From Chromobacterium haemolyticum DSM 19808 (GTDB lineage Bacteria > Pseudomonadota > Gammaproteobacteria > Burkholderiales > Chromobacteriaceae), in assembly GCF_000711885.1 (NCBI RefSeq), contig NZ_JONK01000025.1, forward strand, positions 25,894 through 89,893: a stretch of DNA of 64,000 nucleotides, given 5' to 3'. The position numbers were made by a program, and so were the translations under genes. Shown here one piece after another: positions 8,874-17,356 of this stretch (position 1 is its first letter; every line of letters starts with the position of its first letter). Below the pieces are notes generated by a model that searched no databases, was not told the DNA's origin, and saw nothing but the letters and a program-made list of their open reading frames with translations.

Positions 8874-9998
8874 TTAGGAAGCCGCCTTGATGGCTTCTAT
8901 CGGGTCGGTGAACGGGTGACCCAGCGCCTGAGCCACCGCCTGGTAAGTGAGCCGGCCGCGACAGACGTTGAGGCCGTTGCGCAGATGAGCGTTGTCCAGC
9001 AAGGCCTGGCGCCAGCCCTTGTTGGCCAGTTCCAGCGTGTACGGCAGCGTGGCGTTGGTCAGCGCCTGAGTGGAGGTGCGCGCCACGCCGCCGGGCATAT
9101 TGGCTACACAGTAATGGACGATGCCGTCCACCACATAAATGGGGTCTTGGTGCGTGGTGGGCCGGCTGGTTTCAAAGCAACCGCCCTGGTCTATGGCCAC
9201 ATCCACCAGCACCGCGCCGGGCTTCATGATTTTCAGCATCGGCCGCGTCACCAGCTTGGGCGCCGCCGCGCCCGGAATCAGCACCGCGCCGATCACCAGA
9301 TCGGCCTCGCGCAGGCAGTCTTCGATATTGGCGGAGTTGGACACCAGCGTCTTGATGCGGCCGCCGAACACCATGTCGATTTCTTTCAAGCGCGGCAGCG
9401 ATTTATCCAGGATGGTGACCTCTGCGCCGGCGCCCATGGCCATGCGCGCGGCATTCAAACCCACCACGCCGCCGCCTATCACCACCACTCGCGCCGGGGC
9501 TACGCCCGGCACGCCGCCCAACAGCACGCCGCGGCCGCCCTGGGCTTTTTCCAGCGCGTGAGCGCCAGCCTGTATCGCCATGCGGCCGGCCACTTCCGAC
9601 ATCGGCGCCAGCAGCGGCAGGCCGCCGCGTTCGTCGGTGACGGTTTCGTAAGCAATGGCAATGGCATCCGATTCCAGCAATAATTTGGTCTGTTCCGGAT
9701 CCGGCGCCAAATGCAGATAGGTGAACAGGATCTGATCCCGGCGCAGCATCCGGCACTCCACCGGCTGCGGCTCTTTCACCTTGACGATCATGTCGCTGCG
9801 TTCGAAGGTTTCTTCGGCGCTGGAAGCAATGGAAGCGCCGGCCTGGATATACTGTTCATCGGTGAATCCGATGGCGAGGCCGGCCTGGGTCTGGACCAAA
9901 ACCTTGTGACCGTTGGCGACTAACTCCCGGACTCCAGACGGGGTTAGGCCAACACGATACTCGTGGTTCTTGATCTCCTTGGGAACACCGATCAGCAT
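8874..9998 (-). CDS. ald: Alanine dehydrogenase
   Basis: 374 residues from the ATG at 9998 ([17 protein letters not shown], the classic N terminus); an upstream in-frame start at 10058 would add 20 residues unlike the family. The NAD-binding [18 protein letters not shown] is at ~175 and the substrate-region YLHLAPD at ~93. It catalyses reversible oxidative deamination of L-alanine to pyruvate, ammonia and NADH. As the first gene of the ald-spuABC run, it probably regenerates pyruvate, the amino acceptor of SpuC. It is divergent from the PuuR-like regulator. Confidence 0.93.
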   Translation of the reverse strand: MLIGVPKEIKNHEYRVGLTPSGVRELVANGHKVLVQTQAGLAIGFTDEQYIQAGASIASSAEETFERSDMIVKVKEPQPVECRMLRRDQILFTYLHLAPDPEQTKLLLESDAIAIAYETVTDERGGLPLLAPMSEVAGRMAIQAGAHALEKAQGGRGVLLGGVPGVAPARVVVIGGGVVGLNAARMAMGAGAEVTILDKSLPRLKEIDMVFGGRIKTLVSNSANIEDCLREADLVIGAVLIPGAAAPKLVTRPMLKIMKPGAVLVDVAIDQGGCFETSRPTTHQDPIYVVDGIVHYCVANMPGGVARTSTQALTNATLPYTLELANKGWRQALLDNAHLRNGLNVCRGRLTYQAVAQALGHPFTDPIEAIKAAS

Positions 9999-10036
9999 GT
10001 CGCTCTCCTCACTTAGATTTGTTGCGGAAGTGCCGC

Positions 10037-10069
10037 GCAAGCGTTTAAGAAAATTCACAACACGCTTGC
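10037..10069. promoter_or_regulatory. Inverted repeat between ald and the PuuR-like regulator
   Basis: GCAAGCG (10037-10043) and its complement CGCTTGC (10063-10069) flank an AT-rich 19-base spacer in the divergent intergenic region. The position suits an operator for the regulator encoded at 10211, but there is no sequence evidence linking the two. Confidence 0.3.
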
Positions 10070-10210
10070 CCCTTGTTTCTGATTCTGACTATAAACCCCC
10101 AACGATGCAAAGATATTCGATTTTGCGTCGCAGCAAGTAGTGCAGAGTCCGTACAAAATAATTATCATAAAGCGTCTAAAATTATTAACATACTGACGGA
10201 GCAGGAATCC

Positions 10211-10756
10211 ATGGACGTTGGCGCGAGATTACGCATGGTCAGGGATCGTTTCGGGCTGTCTCAGCGGGAGCTGGCCAAACGAGCCGGAGTCACCAACGGC
10301 ACCATTTCGCTGATAGAGCAAAATCGGGTCAGCCCTTCGATCAGCTCGCTGAAAAAAGTGCTGGAAGGCCTGCCGATGACGCTGGCGGATTTTTTCACCT
10401 TCGATTCCGACCCGGAACAAGCCCGAGTGTTCTACCAAGCCCACGAATTACCCAATCTGGGCAATGAACAGATCCAGCTGCTGCTGGTGGGCACCGCCCA
10501 CGACAAGCGCGACATCGCCATCCTGCGCGAAGTCTACGAAACCGGCGCAGACACCGGGCCGGACATGTTGACGCACGAAGGCCAAGAGGGCGGCGTCATC
10601 ATCAAAGGCAGTATAGAAGTGACCGTGAACAACGAGAGCCGCATCCTGGGACCGGGCGACGCGTATTACTTCGACAGCCGGTTGCCGCATCGCTTTCGCA
10701 ATACCGGGGCTGAAACCTGCGAAGTGGTCAGCGCCAGTTCGCCCCCCACATTCTGA
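10211..10756 (+). CDS. XRE-cupin transcriptional regulator, PuuR-like
   Basis: 181 residues from the ATG at 10211; an in-frame start at 10073 would add 46 unrelated residues. Residues 1-65 form an XRE helix-turn-helix (LGLSQRELAKRAGV-like segment FGLSQRELAKRAG, then NGTISLIEQNRVSPS). Residues ~110-180 form a cupin (GGVIIKGSIEVTVN, DAYYFDSRLPHRFRN). This layout and length match PuuR, the repressor of putrescine catabolism. It sits between ald-spuABC (divergent) and an aldehyde dehydrogenase (downstream), so it probably controls both. Confidence 0.85.
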   Translation: MDVGARLRMVRDRFGLSQRELAKRAGVTNGTISLIEQNRVSPSISSLKKVLEGLPMTLADFFTFDSDPEQARVFYQAHELPNLGNEQIQLLLVGTAHDKRDIAILREVYETGADTGPDMLTHEGQEGGVIIKGSIEVTVNNESRILGPGDAYYFDSRLPHRFRNTGAETCEVVSASSPPTF

Positions 10757-10944
10757 GCATCATTGAGAACAAGAAGCGCCGGCAAGACCGCATCCGGCGA
10801 CCAGCAGGCCATAAGGCCAGGCCGGGGAGCTTTGCCCGCCGCGCCGGCTCCAAGCCCACGACAGACGACAACGCAGTCAAACCCGCGTCAAGCGATACCG
10901 GCGCCGCCAACGAACGGCGCAGGATCAATCAAAGGAGAGAGTAA

Positions 10945-12432
10945 ATGGCTAGAACGCATGCCGAATGGAAGCAATTCGCCGCTCAACTGAAGATCGAAGG
11001 GCGCGCCTTCATCGCCGGCGAGTACTGCGCGGCGCAAGACGGCAAAAGCTTTGCCTGCAACAACCCCGCCAACGGCGAGAAGCTGGCCGACGTGGCCTGG
11101 TGCGGCGAAGCCGACGTGGAGCGCGCGGTGCGCGCCGCCCGCCAAGCTTTCGACTCCGGTGCCTGGTCCGGCCTGCCGCCGCGCGAGCGCGGCCGCATCC
11201 TCAAGCGCTTCGCCGCGCTGATCCACGAGCATGGCGATGAGCTGGCGCTGCTGGAAACCCTGGATGTGGGCAAGCCCATCAGCGACACCCTCAGCGTGGA
11301 CCTGCCCGGCAGCGCCTACTGCGTGGAATGGTTCGCCGAAGCCATCGACAAGATTGGCGGCGAAGTGGCGCCGGTGGACCCCAAGGTAGTGGGCCTGGTC
11401 ACCCGCGAAGCCATCGGCGTGGTGGCCGCCATCGTACCGTGGAACTACCCCATCATGATGGCCAGCTGGAAGTTTGGCCCGGCGCTGGCCGCCGGCAACC
11501 CGGTGATCATCAAGCCTTCGGAAAAATCCCCGCTCACCGCCATCCGCCTGGCGGCGCTGGCCAAAGAAGCCGGCATCCCCAGCGGCGTGTTCCAGGTGCT
11601 GCCCGGCGCAGGCGACGTGGGCAAGCTGCTGGCGCTGCACATGGATGTGGACTGCGTCGCCTTCACCGGCTCCACCGGCGTGGGCAAGCTGATCGCCGGC
11701 TACGCCGCGCAATCCAACCTCAAGCGCGTCTGGCTGGAACTGGGCGGCAAATCGCCCAACATCATTCTGCCGGACTGCCCGGACATCGCCCAGGCGGCGC
11801 GCGCGGCCGCCGGCGGCATCTTCTACAATATGGGCGAAGTCTGCACCGCCGGTTCCCGCGTGCTGGTCCACCGCGACATCAAGGCGCGCTTCCTGCAGGA
11901 ACTGGAAGCGGCCGCGGCCCGCTACTATCCGCAAGACCCATTGGACCCGGCCACCAATATGGGAGCCATCGTGGACCGCATCCAGTACGACAAGGTGCTG
12001 TCCTACATCGGCAAGGGCGACAGTGAAGGGGCCAAGAAGCTGTTCGGCGGCAAACCGGCCCACACGGATACCGGCCTGTTCATCGAACCGACGGCGTTTG
12101 ACTGCCCCAGCGCGGACCTGACCATCTGCCGCGAAGAAATCTTCGGCCCGGTGCTGTCCGTCATCACCTTCGACGACGTGGAAGACGCCATCCGCATCGC
12201 CAACGATACCGAATACGGCCTGGCGGCCGCGGTGTGGACCTCCAACGTCAGCACCGCGCACCAGGTGGCCCGCCGCCTGCGCGCCGGCACGGTATGGGTG
12301 AATTGCTATGATGAAGGCGGGGACATGAACTTCCCCTTCGGCGGCTTCAAGCAATCCGGGAACGGCCGCGACAAGTCGCTGCACGCGCTGGAAAAATACA
12401 CTGAGCTGAAGAGCACGCTGATCAAGCTGTAA
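10945..12432 (+). CDS. puuC: Gamma-(glutamyl)aminobutyraldehyde dehydrogenase
   Basis: 495 residues. Catalytic Cys300 in FYNMGEVCTAGSR and general-base Glu265 in WLELGGKSPN; the coenzyme-site VPWNYP is at ~165. The length and N terminus fit PuuC/KauB-type NAD(P)-dependent dehydrogenases, which oxidise 4-aminobutyraldehyde or its gamma-glutamyl form after SpuC. AAAGGAGAGAG precedes the start. It is 188 bases after the regulator; that gap shows no gene. It ends at a strong terminator. A close paralogue is at 53546-55045. Confidence 0.87.
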   Translation: MARTHAEWKQFAAQLKIEGRAFIAGEYCAAQDGKSFACNNPANGEKLADVAWCGEADVERAVRAARQAFDSGAWSGLPPRERGRILKRFAALIHEHGDELALLETLDVGKPISDTLSVDLPGSAYCVEWFAEAIDKIGGEVAPVDPKVVGLVTREAIGVVAAIVPWNYPIMMASWKFGPALAAGNPVIIKPSEKSPLTAIRLAALAKEAGIPSGVFQVLPGAGDVGKLLALHMDVDCVAFTGSTGVGKLIAGYAAQSNLKRVWLELGGKSPNIILPDCPDIAQAARAAAGGIFYNMGEVCTAGSRVLVHRDIKARFLQELEAAAARYYPQDPLDPATNMGAIVDRIQYDKVLSYIGKGDSEGAKKLFGGKPAHTDTGLFIEPTAFDCPSADLTICREEIFGPVLSVITFDDVEDAIRIANDTEYGLAAAVWTSNVSTAHQVARRLRAGTVWVNCYDEGGDMNFPFGGFKQSGNGRDKSLHALEKYTELKSTLIKL

Positions 12433-12452
12433 ACCGCGTTTACAGCGCCACC

Positions 12453-12488
12453 GACAGGCTGCCCCTCCGGCAGCCTGTCTTGTTTTCA
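12453..12488 (+). terminator. Rho-independent terminator after the aldehyde dehydrogenase
   Basis: Perfect 11-bp stem GACAGGCTGCC/GGCAGCCTGTC (12453-12463, 12469-12479) with a 5-base loop, followed by TTGTTTT. Confidence 0.9.
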
Positions 12489-12511
12489 TCTCCCTCGGCA
12501 AAGGATGCGAC

Positions 12512-13297
12512 ATGATCAAGTGCCTGACCGCCCTCCTCTGCCTTTACGCCGCGGCGGCGGCGGCCGGTTCCGCGGCGCCCGCCTGCCCGGCGGAAGGACT
12601 GAAGATAGGGTACTACCCAACAGCCACCGCCTATGAAGGCGGCAAGGGCTACGACGTGGATCTGGTCCACGAACTGGCGCGCCGGCTGGGCTGCAACATC
12701 CGCGAAGAGCGCGAATACCCGCGCTTGCGCGTGCTGTTGCTGGTGCAGCACGGCAAGCTCAACCTGGCCACCTCCACCATCCCGCTGCAAAAGCGGCTGC
12801 GCTACGCCTGGGTACTGCCCTACACCCGCGACCGCAACATGACCCTGCTCAACCCGGCGGTGCAAGGCAAAACGCCGGAGCAATGGCTGAACGACCCCAA
12901 GCTGAAATGGGGCGCCGTCATCGGCTACCGCAACAGCCCGCTGCAGGACTATTTCCTGCAACAGATGGCCAAGCGAGACAAGCTGATCTGCGCCTCCAAC
13001 GAAGAAGACCTGCTGGACATGCTGCGTAGCGGCGCCATCTCCGCCGCCTTTTCCCAGCCTCAGATTTACGACCATTGGATCAACGGCCAACCGCGCGGAC
13101 GGCTGCAAGTCAAAGTCATGGACCCCTTCCACGACAGCAGCCTGGAAAACGGCCTGGTCCTGTCCCACCGCAGTTTCAGCGAGGTCCAGATGCGCCGCTG
13201 GCAGGCTGAACTGGACAAAATGCGCGCTGACGGCAGCCTGCAACGCATTCTGCGCAAATACCTGAGCGAAGACAGCGTGCGCAGCATGCTGGAATAA
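12512..13297 (+). CDS. Periplasmic solute-binding protein, family 3 (amino-acid/amine type)
   Basis: 261 residues with a signal peptide (hydrophobic residues ~4-22, cleavage near GSAAPA). The mature part has the family-3 binding-protein pattern: GLKIGYYPTATAYEGGKGY, DVDLVHELARRLGC, then LNLATSTIPLQKRLRYAWVL. No permease or ATPase gene adjoins it, so it is either an orphan binding protein or one not dedicated to an ABC transporter. The next gene is a close paralogue, so this is a tandem duplication. Ligand unknown; the polyamine context is suggestive only. Confidence 0.75.
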   Translation: MIKCLTALLCLYAAAAAAGSAAPACPAEGLKIGYYPTATAYEGGKGYDVDLVHELARRLGCNIREEREYPRLRVLLLVQHGKLNLATSTIPLQKRLRYAWVLPYTRDRNMTLLNPAVQGKTPEQWLNDPKLKWGAVIGYRNSPLQDYFLQQMAKRDKLICASNEEDLLDMLRSGAISAAFSQPQIYDHWINGQPRGRLQVKVMDPFHDSSLENGLVLSHRSFSEVQMRRWQAELDKMRADGSLQRILRKYLSEDSVRSMLE

Positions 13298-13367
13298 CCC
13301 TCCCCCTCTCGCGGCAAGACTCGACGAATCCGGCTATAGCTAAACGGAACGCGTACGGGAGAACAGC

Positions 13368-14156
13368 ATGAAAGCACACTGGGCGGCGCTGCTTGGCGGC
13401 GCGCTGGCCTCGATGGCGGCGCTGGGCGATTCGCCCTGCCCGGCGGATGGCCTGAAAGTGGGTTACTACCTGATTGGCAGCGCCTATGAAAACGGCCACG
13501 GTTACGACGTGGACCTAGTGCATGAGCTGGCGCGCCGGCTGGGCTGCAAAATCGTTCAGGAAGACGTTTACCCTCGCATCCGCGTGCTCAAAATGCTGGA
13601 ACACGGCCAACTCAACCTGGGCACCTCCACCGTCCCCACCCCGGATCGCCGCAAATACGCCTGGATCTACCCCTACTTCTACAGCAAGAACATGATCTTG
13701 CTATCCAACCAGATTGGCGCGCGCACGCTGGACCAACTGCTGGCCGAGCCAGCCGTTAAATGGGGCGTGATCCGCGGCTACCGCCACAGCCCGGAACAGG
13801 ACGCCTTTATCGAACAACTGACCAAGCGCGGCAAGATAGTGATGGCCAACGACGAGCGCGACCTCTACGCCATGTTGTCCCAGCACATCGTCACCGCCGC
13901 CTTTGCCCACCCTTTCAGCTACGACAACTGGCTCAACTCCCCGGCCCTGTCCGGCCAGGTTGCGGTGCTGGACCTGTTCCCCAGCTCGGAACGCATCGCC
14001 GGCGGCCTGATGCTGGCGCATAGCGCTTTCAGCCAACAACAGGCGGAACAATGGCAGGCCCAGCTACAGCAAATGGCCAAGGATGGCTCCTTGCGCAAGA
14101 TCTTCAGCAAATACTTGAGCGCGGACAGCGTGGCCCAACTGCAACTGCAGCCCTGA
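13368..14156 (+). CDS. Periplasmic solute-binding protein, family 3; tandem paralogue
   Basis: 262 residues with a signal peptide (residues ~1-20, ending before DSPCPADG). It shares most landmark segments with the gene before it: GLKVGYY, YDVDLVHELARRLGC, LNLGTSTVPTPDRRKYAWIY, GYRHSPEQDAF and a matching C terminus (DGSLRKIFSKYLSADSV). The pair clearly arose by duplication; the binding-cleft residues differ in places, so ligands may differ. No transporter membrane subunit lies near. Confidence 0.75.
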   Translation: MKAHWAALLGGALASMAALGDSPCPADGLKVGYYLIGSAYENGHGYDVDLVHELARRLGCKIVQEDVYPRIRVLKMLEHGQLNLGTSTVPTPDRRKYAWIYPYFYSKNMILLSNQIGARTLDQLLAEPAVKWGVIRGYRHSPEQDAFIEQLTKRGKIVMANDERDLYAMLSQHIVTAAFAHPFSYDNWLNSPALSGQVAVLDLFPSSERIAGGLMLAHSAFSQQQAEQWQAQLQQMAKDGSLRKIFSKYLSADSVAQLQLQP

Positions 14157-14227
14157 CCCTAGGTCCAGCTTGCCGTCTGGCGCAAACGCGCGCGACACTG
14201 CGCTATGCTCACCACAGGAGTTATCCG

Positions 14228-14848
14228 ATGAAAACCTTGAGTCGCCTCGCCCTGCTGCTCTTGCTTGCGGCCTCCCCCGTCCATGCCGCCAACGATGACG
14301 GCACGGTGCAAACCCTGGTCATGATGCGCCACGGCGAAAAGCCGGAAGGCGGCTACGGCCAGCTAGACTGCAAGGGCTTCAACCGCTCGCTGGCGCTGGC
14401 CAAGGTGCTGCCGCAACGCTTTGGCAAACCGGACCAGATCTACGCGCCGTCCACCGCCAGCCAGGCCAGCGACCCGGCCGGCACCTTCAACTACATCCGG
14501 CCGCTGGCCACCATCGAACCCACCGCCATCTCCCTGGGCCTGCCGGTCAACACCAACTTCGAAACCGCGGCCATAGACGGCCTGCAGCAGCAATTAATAG
14601 ACCCGCTGCACCATGGCAAACTGGTCTTCATCGCCTGGGAACACAAGCTTTTGCAAGTCCTCGCCAGCAACATCATGCGCCAGTACGGCGGCAAGAACGG
14701 CGCGGATCAGGTGCCCAAGTGGGACAAGAATGACTTCGACGGCCTCTTCATTCTCACCCTCGACTATAGCCACACTCCGCCCAAGGCGAAGTTCCGCCGC
14801 GAGCAGCAAGGACTGGATAAATTGTCGTCCACCTGCTGGCTGCCCTGA
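14228..14848 (+). CDS. Secreted histidine-phosphatase-family protein
   Basis: 206 residues from the ATG at 14228 (AGGAG upstream). A signal peptide covers residues 1-19 (LLLLLAASPVHAAN). The phosphohistidine motif RHGEKPEG follows at ~38. The second half keeps AWEHKLLQ, with the His expected of the family's second catalytic site. The family includes phosphatases of many substrates; nothing here fixes the substrate. It stands alone after the two binding proteins. Confidence 0.75.
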   Translation: MKTLSRLALLLLLAASPVHAANDDGTVQTLVMMRHGEKPEGGYGQLDCKGFNRSLALAKVLPQRFGKPDQIYAPSTASQASDPAGTFNYIRPLATIEPTAISLGLPVNTNFETAAIDGLQQQLIDPLHHGKLVFIAWEHKLLQVLASNIMRQYGGKNGADQVPKWDKNDFDGLFILTLDYSHTPPKAKFRREQQGLDKLSSTCWLP

Positions 14849-14915
14849 GAATATTTTTACCATCAACTGAGCATTGTGAGGCGACACAATGCGTACGTCT
14901 TGTCTCGCCTTCTGC

Positions 14916-15059
14916 GAGCCTGTTCAAAGTATCCTGAACACGAGCGAAGCAAAGCGGAAACGGCGGAGGAAACGGCATTTACAAGTGATAAACGAGCATT
15001 CCGAATGCCGTGCTCACCGTGTCACATCTCGCAAAGCGCAGTAGATTATGAACAGCTTA
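14916..15059 (+). repeat. MITE family A, full-length but diverged copy
   Basis: About 144 bp beginning GAGCCTGTTCAAAG and ending GAACAGCTTA, with the family's internal landmarks (GAGCGAAGCAAAGCGGAAACGG, then GAGCATTCCGAATGCCG in outline). Flanks TGC/TGA are a decayed TNA duplication. It fills most of the gap between the phosphatase gene and azoR. Confidence 0.7.
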
Positions 15060-15071
15060 TGAGAAGCTGCT

Positions 15072-15119
15072 GACGCAAAAACAGCCGGCCCATCCAGGGC
15101 CGGCTGTCTTCGTTTGCGT
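15072..15119 (-). terminator. Terminator after azoR, probably bidirectional
   Basis: Perfect 11-bp stem ACAGCCGGCCC/GGGCCGGCTGT (15081-15091, 15097-15107), T-run on the minus strand, and outer arms GACGCAAA/TTTGCGTC that lengthen the hairpin. It lies just after the azoR stop codon. Confidence 0.85.
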
Positions 15120-15127
15120 CTGGAGGA

Positions 15128-15736
15128 TTACAGCGCCAACTTGGCGATGGCGTCCTTTGCCGCGTGAATGGCGGTGGCGCGCTTGTCTTCGCCCATGTTC
15201 ACCGCTTCTGCGCGGACAAAGGCCACGTCGTTCACGCCCAGGAAGCCCATCACCGTCTTCAGGTAGTCTTCCTGGAAATCCATCAGTTGACCTTGCTCGG
15301 TGCTGTAAACGCCGCCGCGCGAGGACACCACGATCACCTTCTTGCCGCCGGCCAGGCCCACCGGGCCGTTTTCGGTGTATTTGAAAGTGCGGCCGGAGGC
15401 GGCCACGCGGTCCACCCAGGCTTTCAGCTGCGACGGAATAGAAAAGTTGTACATCGGCGCGCCGATCACCACCACATCCGCGGCCAGGAATTCTTCGATC
15501 AACTCATTGCTCAGCGCGGCTTCACTGCGCTGAGTGGCGGTCCAATCCGCCTCGGCGGTGAAGTTGGCGCCGATGATTTCGCCGGACAGATGGGCGATGG
15601 GCTGGCTGGCCAGATCGCGGTAGGAGGTTTCCACATTGGCGTGACGCTGGCGCAGGGTGTCGGCGACAACGGCGGTCAGTTGGCGGGAAACCGAGTTGGC
15701 GGCGAGGATGCTGGAGTCGAGATGCAACAGTTTCAT
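15128..15736 (-). CDS. azoR: FMN-dependent NADH-azoreductase
   Basis: 202 residues from the ATG at 15736 (MKLLHLDSSILAANSVSRQL), the typical AzoR N terminus and length. The flavodoxin-like fold is supported by the SVSRQL phosphate loop, the IGAPMYNFSIPSQLKAWVDR segment at ~90-110 and VVSSRGGVYS at ~140, as in E. coli AzoR. AzoR reduces azo compounds and quinones with NADH, and is cytoplasmic. It is divergent from a LysR gene 109 bases away, the usual arrangement for a regulator and its target. Confidence 0.93.
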   Translation of the reverse strand: MKLLHLDSSILAANSVSRQLTAVVADTLRQRHANVETSYRDLASQPIAHLSGEIIGANFTAEADWTATQRSEAALSNELIEEFLAADVVVIGAPMYNFSIPSQLKAWVDRVAASGRTFKYTENGPVGLAGGKKVIVVSSRGGVYSTEQGQLMDFQEDYLKTVMGFLGVNDVAFVRAEAVNMGEDKRATAIHAAKDAIAKLAL

Positions 15737-15845
15737 GGTCGGGTCCTTCGTGTCTTGGTAGAGAAAGTGATTGCATGATAGTTTTCCGCGCCAATCCGCA
15801 CTAGACTGCAAAAACCGGAAACATTGTTCCATCAGCGAGACAATC

Positions 15846-16772
15846 ATGCAGGACCTGAACGATCTGCTCTACTTCGCCAAAGTGGTTGAGCACGGCGGCT
15901 TCATGGCTGCCGGCCGCGTACTGGGCATCCCCAAGTCCCGGCTTTCCCGCCGCGTGGCGGAACTGGAACAGCGGCTGGGAGTGCGGCTGCTGCAAAGGAC
16001 CACCCGCCGCCTGTCCTTGACCGAAATCGGCCAACAGTACTACCAACACTGTCAGGCGATGCTGGAAGAAGCCGAGGCCGCGGACGAGGCCATCGCCCGC
16101 AGCAGCGCAGAGCCGCGGGGCCTGATCAAGGTCAGTTGCCCGGAGCTGCTGTCCAAGACCCTGCTGGCCCCGGCGCTGCCGCGCTTCATGGCTCGCCACC
16201 CGCTGCTGCGAGTGCAGCTGGATTCCAGCAACCGGCGCGTGGACCTGATAGAAGAAGGCGTGGACGTCGCCATCCGCGTGCGCAACGTGATAGAAGACAG
16301 CGCCAACCTGGTGGTGCGCCGGCTGGCCACCGCCCTGACCTCCCTGGTGGCCAGCCCGGCCTTGCTGGCCGAGCGCCCCGCCCCCAGACATCCGGCCGAC
16401 ATGGCCGGCTGGCCGGCGCTCACCATGAGCCGCCCCGACGGCCGCGGCCAATGGGCCTTGCTGGACCAAGCCGGCCACGCCTACACCGTACAAATAGACA
16501 GCCCAAGGCTGATGACCGACGACCTGATCGTCCTGCGCGACGCCGCCATCGCCGGCCTGGGCGTGGCCGCGCTGCCGGAGCTGGTCTGCCACGAGGCGCT
16601 GCAGGCCGGTCAACTAGTGCGGCTACTGCCGGACTACGACATCCCCTGGGGTATTCTGCACGCCGCCTTCCCCACCCGACGCGGCCTACTGCCGGCGGTG
16701 CGCGCCTTCATCGATTTCCTCGCCACCGAACTGATTCCGCCGGACCACCCGGTTTACCAGCTGGCGCCTTAA
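15846..16772 (+). CDS. LysR-family regulator, divergent from azoR
   Basis: 308 residues from the ATG at 15846. The N-terminal helix-turn-helix is MQDLNDLLYFAKVVEHGGFM followed by GIPKSRLSRRVAELEQRLGV. An effector domain follows (GLIKVSCPELLSKTLLAP, then DVAIRVRN). Many azoR/quinone-reductase genes have such a divergent regulator. The TAA stop (16770-16772) overlaps the TTA target site of a MITE, so the gene ends at the junction with repeat copy A2. Confidence 0.88.
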   Translation: MQDLNDLLYFAKVVEHGGFMAAGRVLGIPKSRLSRRVAELEQRLGVRLLQRTTRRLSLTEIGQQYYQHCQAMLEEAEAADEAIARSSAEPRGLIKVSCPELLSKTLLAPALPRFMARHPLLRVQLDSSNRRVDLIEEGVDVAIRVRNVIEDSANLVVRRLATALTSLVASPALLAERPAPRHPADMAGWPALTMSRPDGRGQWALLDQAGHAYTVQIDSPRLMTDDLIVLRDAAIAGLGVAALPELVCHEALQAGQLVRLLPDYDIPWGILHAAFPTRRGLLPAVRAFIDFLATELIPPDHPVYQLAP

Positions 16773-16863
16773 GCCTGCTCAAAGTCTCGCGAGCTAATGA
16801 GCATTCCGAAGTTGCACTCACCGAGCCACTTTTCACGACACGCAGCAGATCGTGAACAGATTC
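16773..16863 (+). repeat. MITE family A, short internally deleted copy
   Basis: About 91 bp: left end GCCTGCTCAAAGTCTCGCGAG, then a deletion of roughly 50 bp relative to full copies, then the right end to GATCGTGAACAGATTC. TTA follows at 16864-16866. The left target overlaps the LysR stop codon. Confidence 0.75.
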
Positions 16864-16866
16864 TTA

Positions 16867-17006
16867 GAACGTGTTTACGATCTCGCGAGCTAAGGAGAGA
16901 CAAGGCGAAAACCGCTGAGAAAGCGGAGTGTACACACGGTACATGAGCATTTCGAAGCGGTTTTCAACGCCGTATCGCCGACGCGCAGCAGACTTTGAAC
17001 AGGTTC
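16867..17006 (+). repeat. MITE family A, full-length copy with TTA duplications
   Basis: 140 bp from GAACGTGTTTACGATCT to GAACAGGTTC, flanked by TTA at 16864-16866 and 17007-17009. It contains CTCGCGAG, AGACAAGGCGAAAACCGCTG and a TACATGAGCATTTCGAAGCG segment seen in the other full copies. It is directly adjacent to copy A2 on the left and a family-B element on the right. Confidence 0.88.
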
Positions 17007-17009
17007 TTA

Positions 17010-17122
17010 GAGCCGCTAACAAAACCGCGCAGCGCACCTGAGCCAAGGCGCGCCGACACAGGCAGTACAAGTCGTACGGCAAGGAGGCGCAACGCAGGAT
17101 CAGGGGTTTTTGTTAGCGGGTC
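17010..17122 (+). repeat. MITE family B, copy 1
   Basis: 113 bp with inverted ends GAGCCGCTAACAAAA and its near complement TTTTTGTTAGCGGGTC, flanked by TTA at 17007-17009 and 17123-17125. The second TTA is, on the minus strand, the TAA stop codon of fdsD. Copy 2 (39363-39474) is inverted and differs by about three positions. Confidence 0.85.
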
Positions 17123-17356
17123 TTAGCGCGCCTTGCCGGGCATGCTCTCCAGACACGCCAAGGCCCGTGCCGCCAGCGGGGTCAACCCGCTCGCCGCGCC
17201 GGCATCGCGCCAATGCCCGAGCAAGCCTTCCCGCATGGCCGGTGTCCAGAAACGCTTCAGATGCTGAGCAATCTCGAACGCTGCGTCGCCGCTCTGGGCA
17301 TCCTCGAAAAAACGCGCAATCTCATTAAGCATCTTCACCAGCGGTTCCGGCCTCAT
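17123..17356 (-). CDS. fdsD: NAD-dependent formate dehydrogenase delta subunit
   Basis: 77 residues. MRPEPLVKMLNEIARFFED and FWTPAMREGLLGHWRD fit FdsD, the small subunit of Mo-dependent NAD+-reducing formate dehydrogenases, which is needed for a stable, active complex. Its ATG overlaps the fdsA stop by 4 bases (ATGA). The stop codon TAA coincides with the target site of a family-B element. The accessory gene fdsC/fdhD, often found between fdsA and fdsD, is absent here. Confidence 0.9.
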   Translation of the reverse strand: MRPEPLVKMLNEIARFFEDAQSGDAAFEIAQHLKRFWTPAMREGLLGHWRDAGAASGLTPLAARALACLESMPGKAR

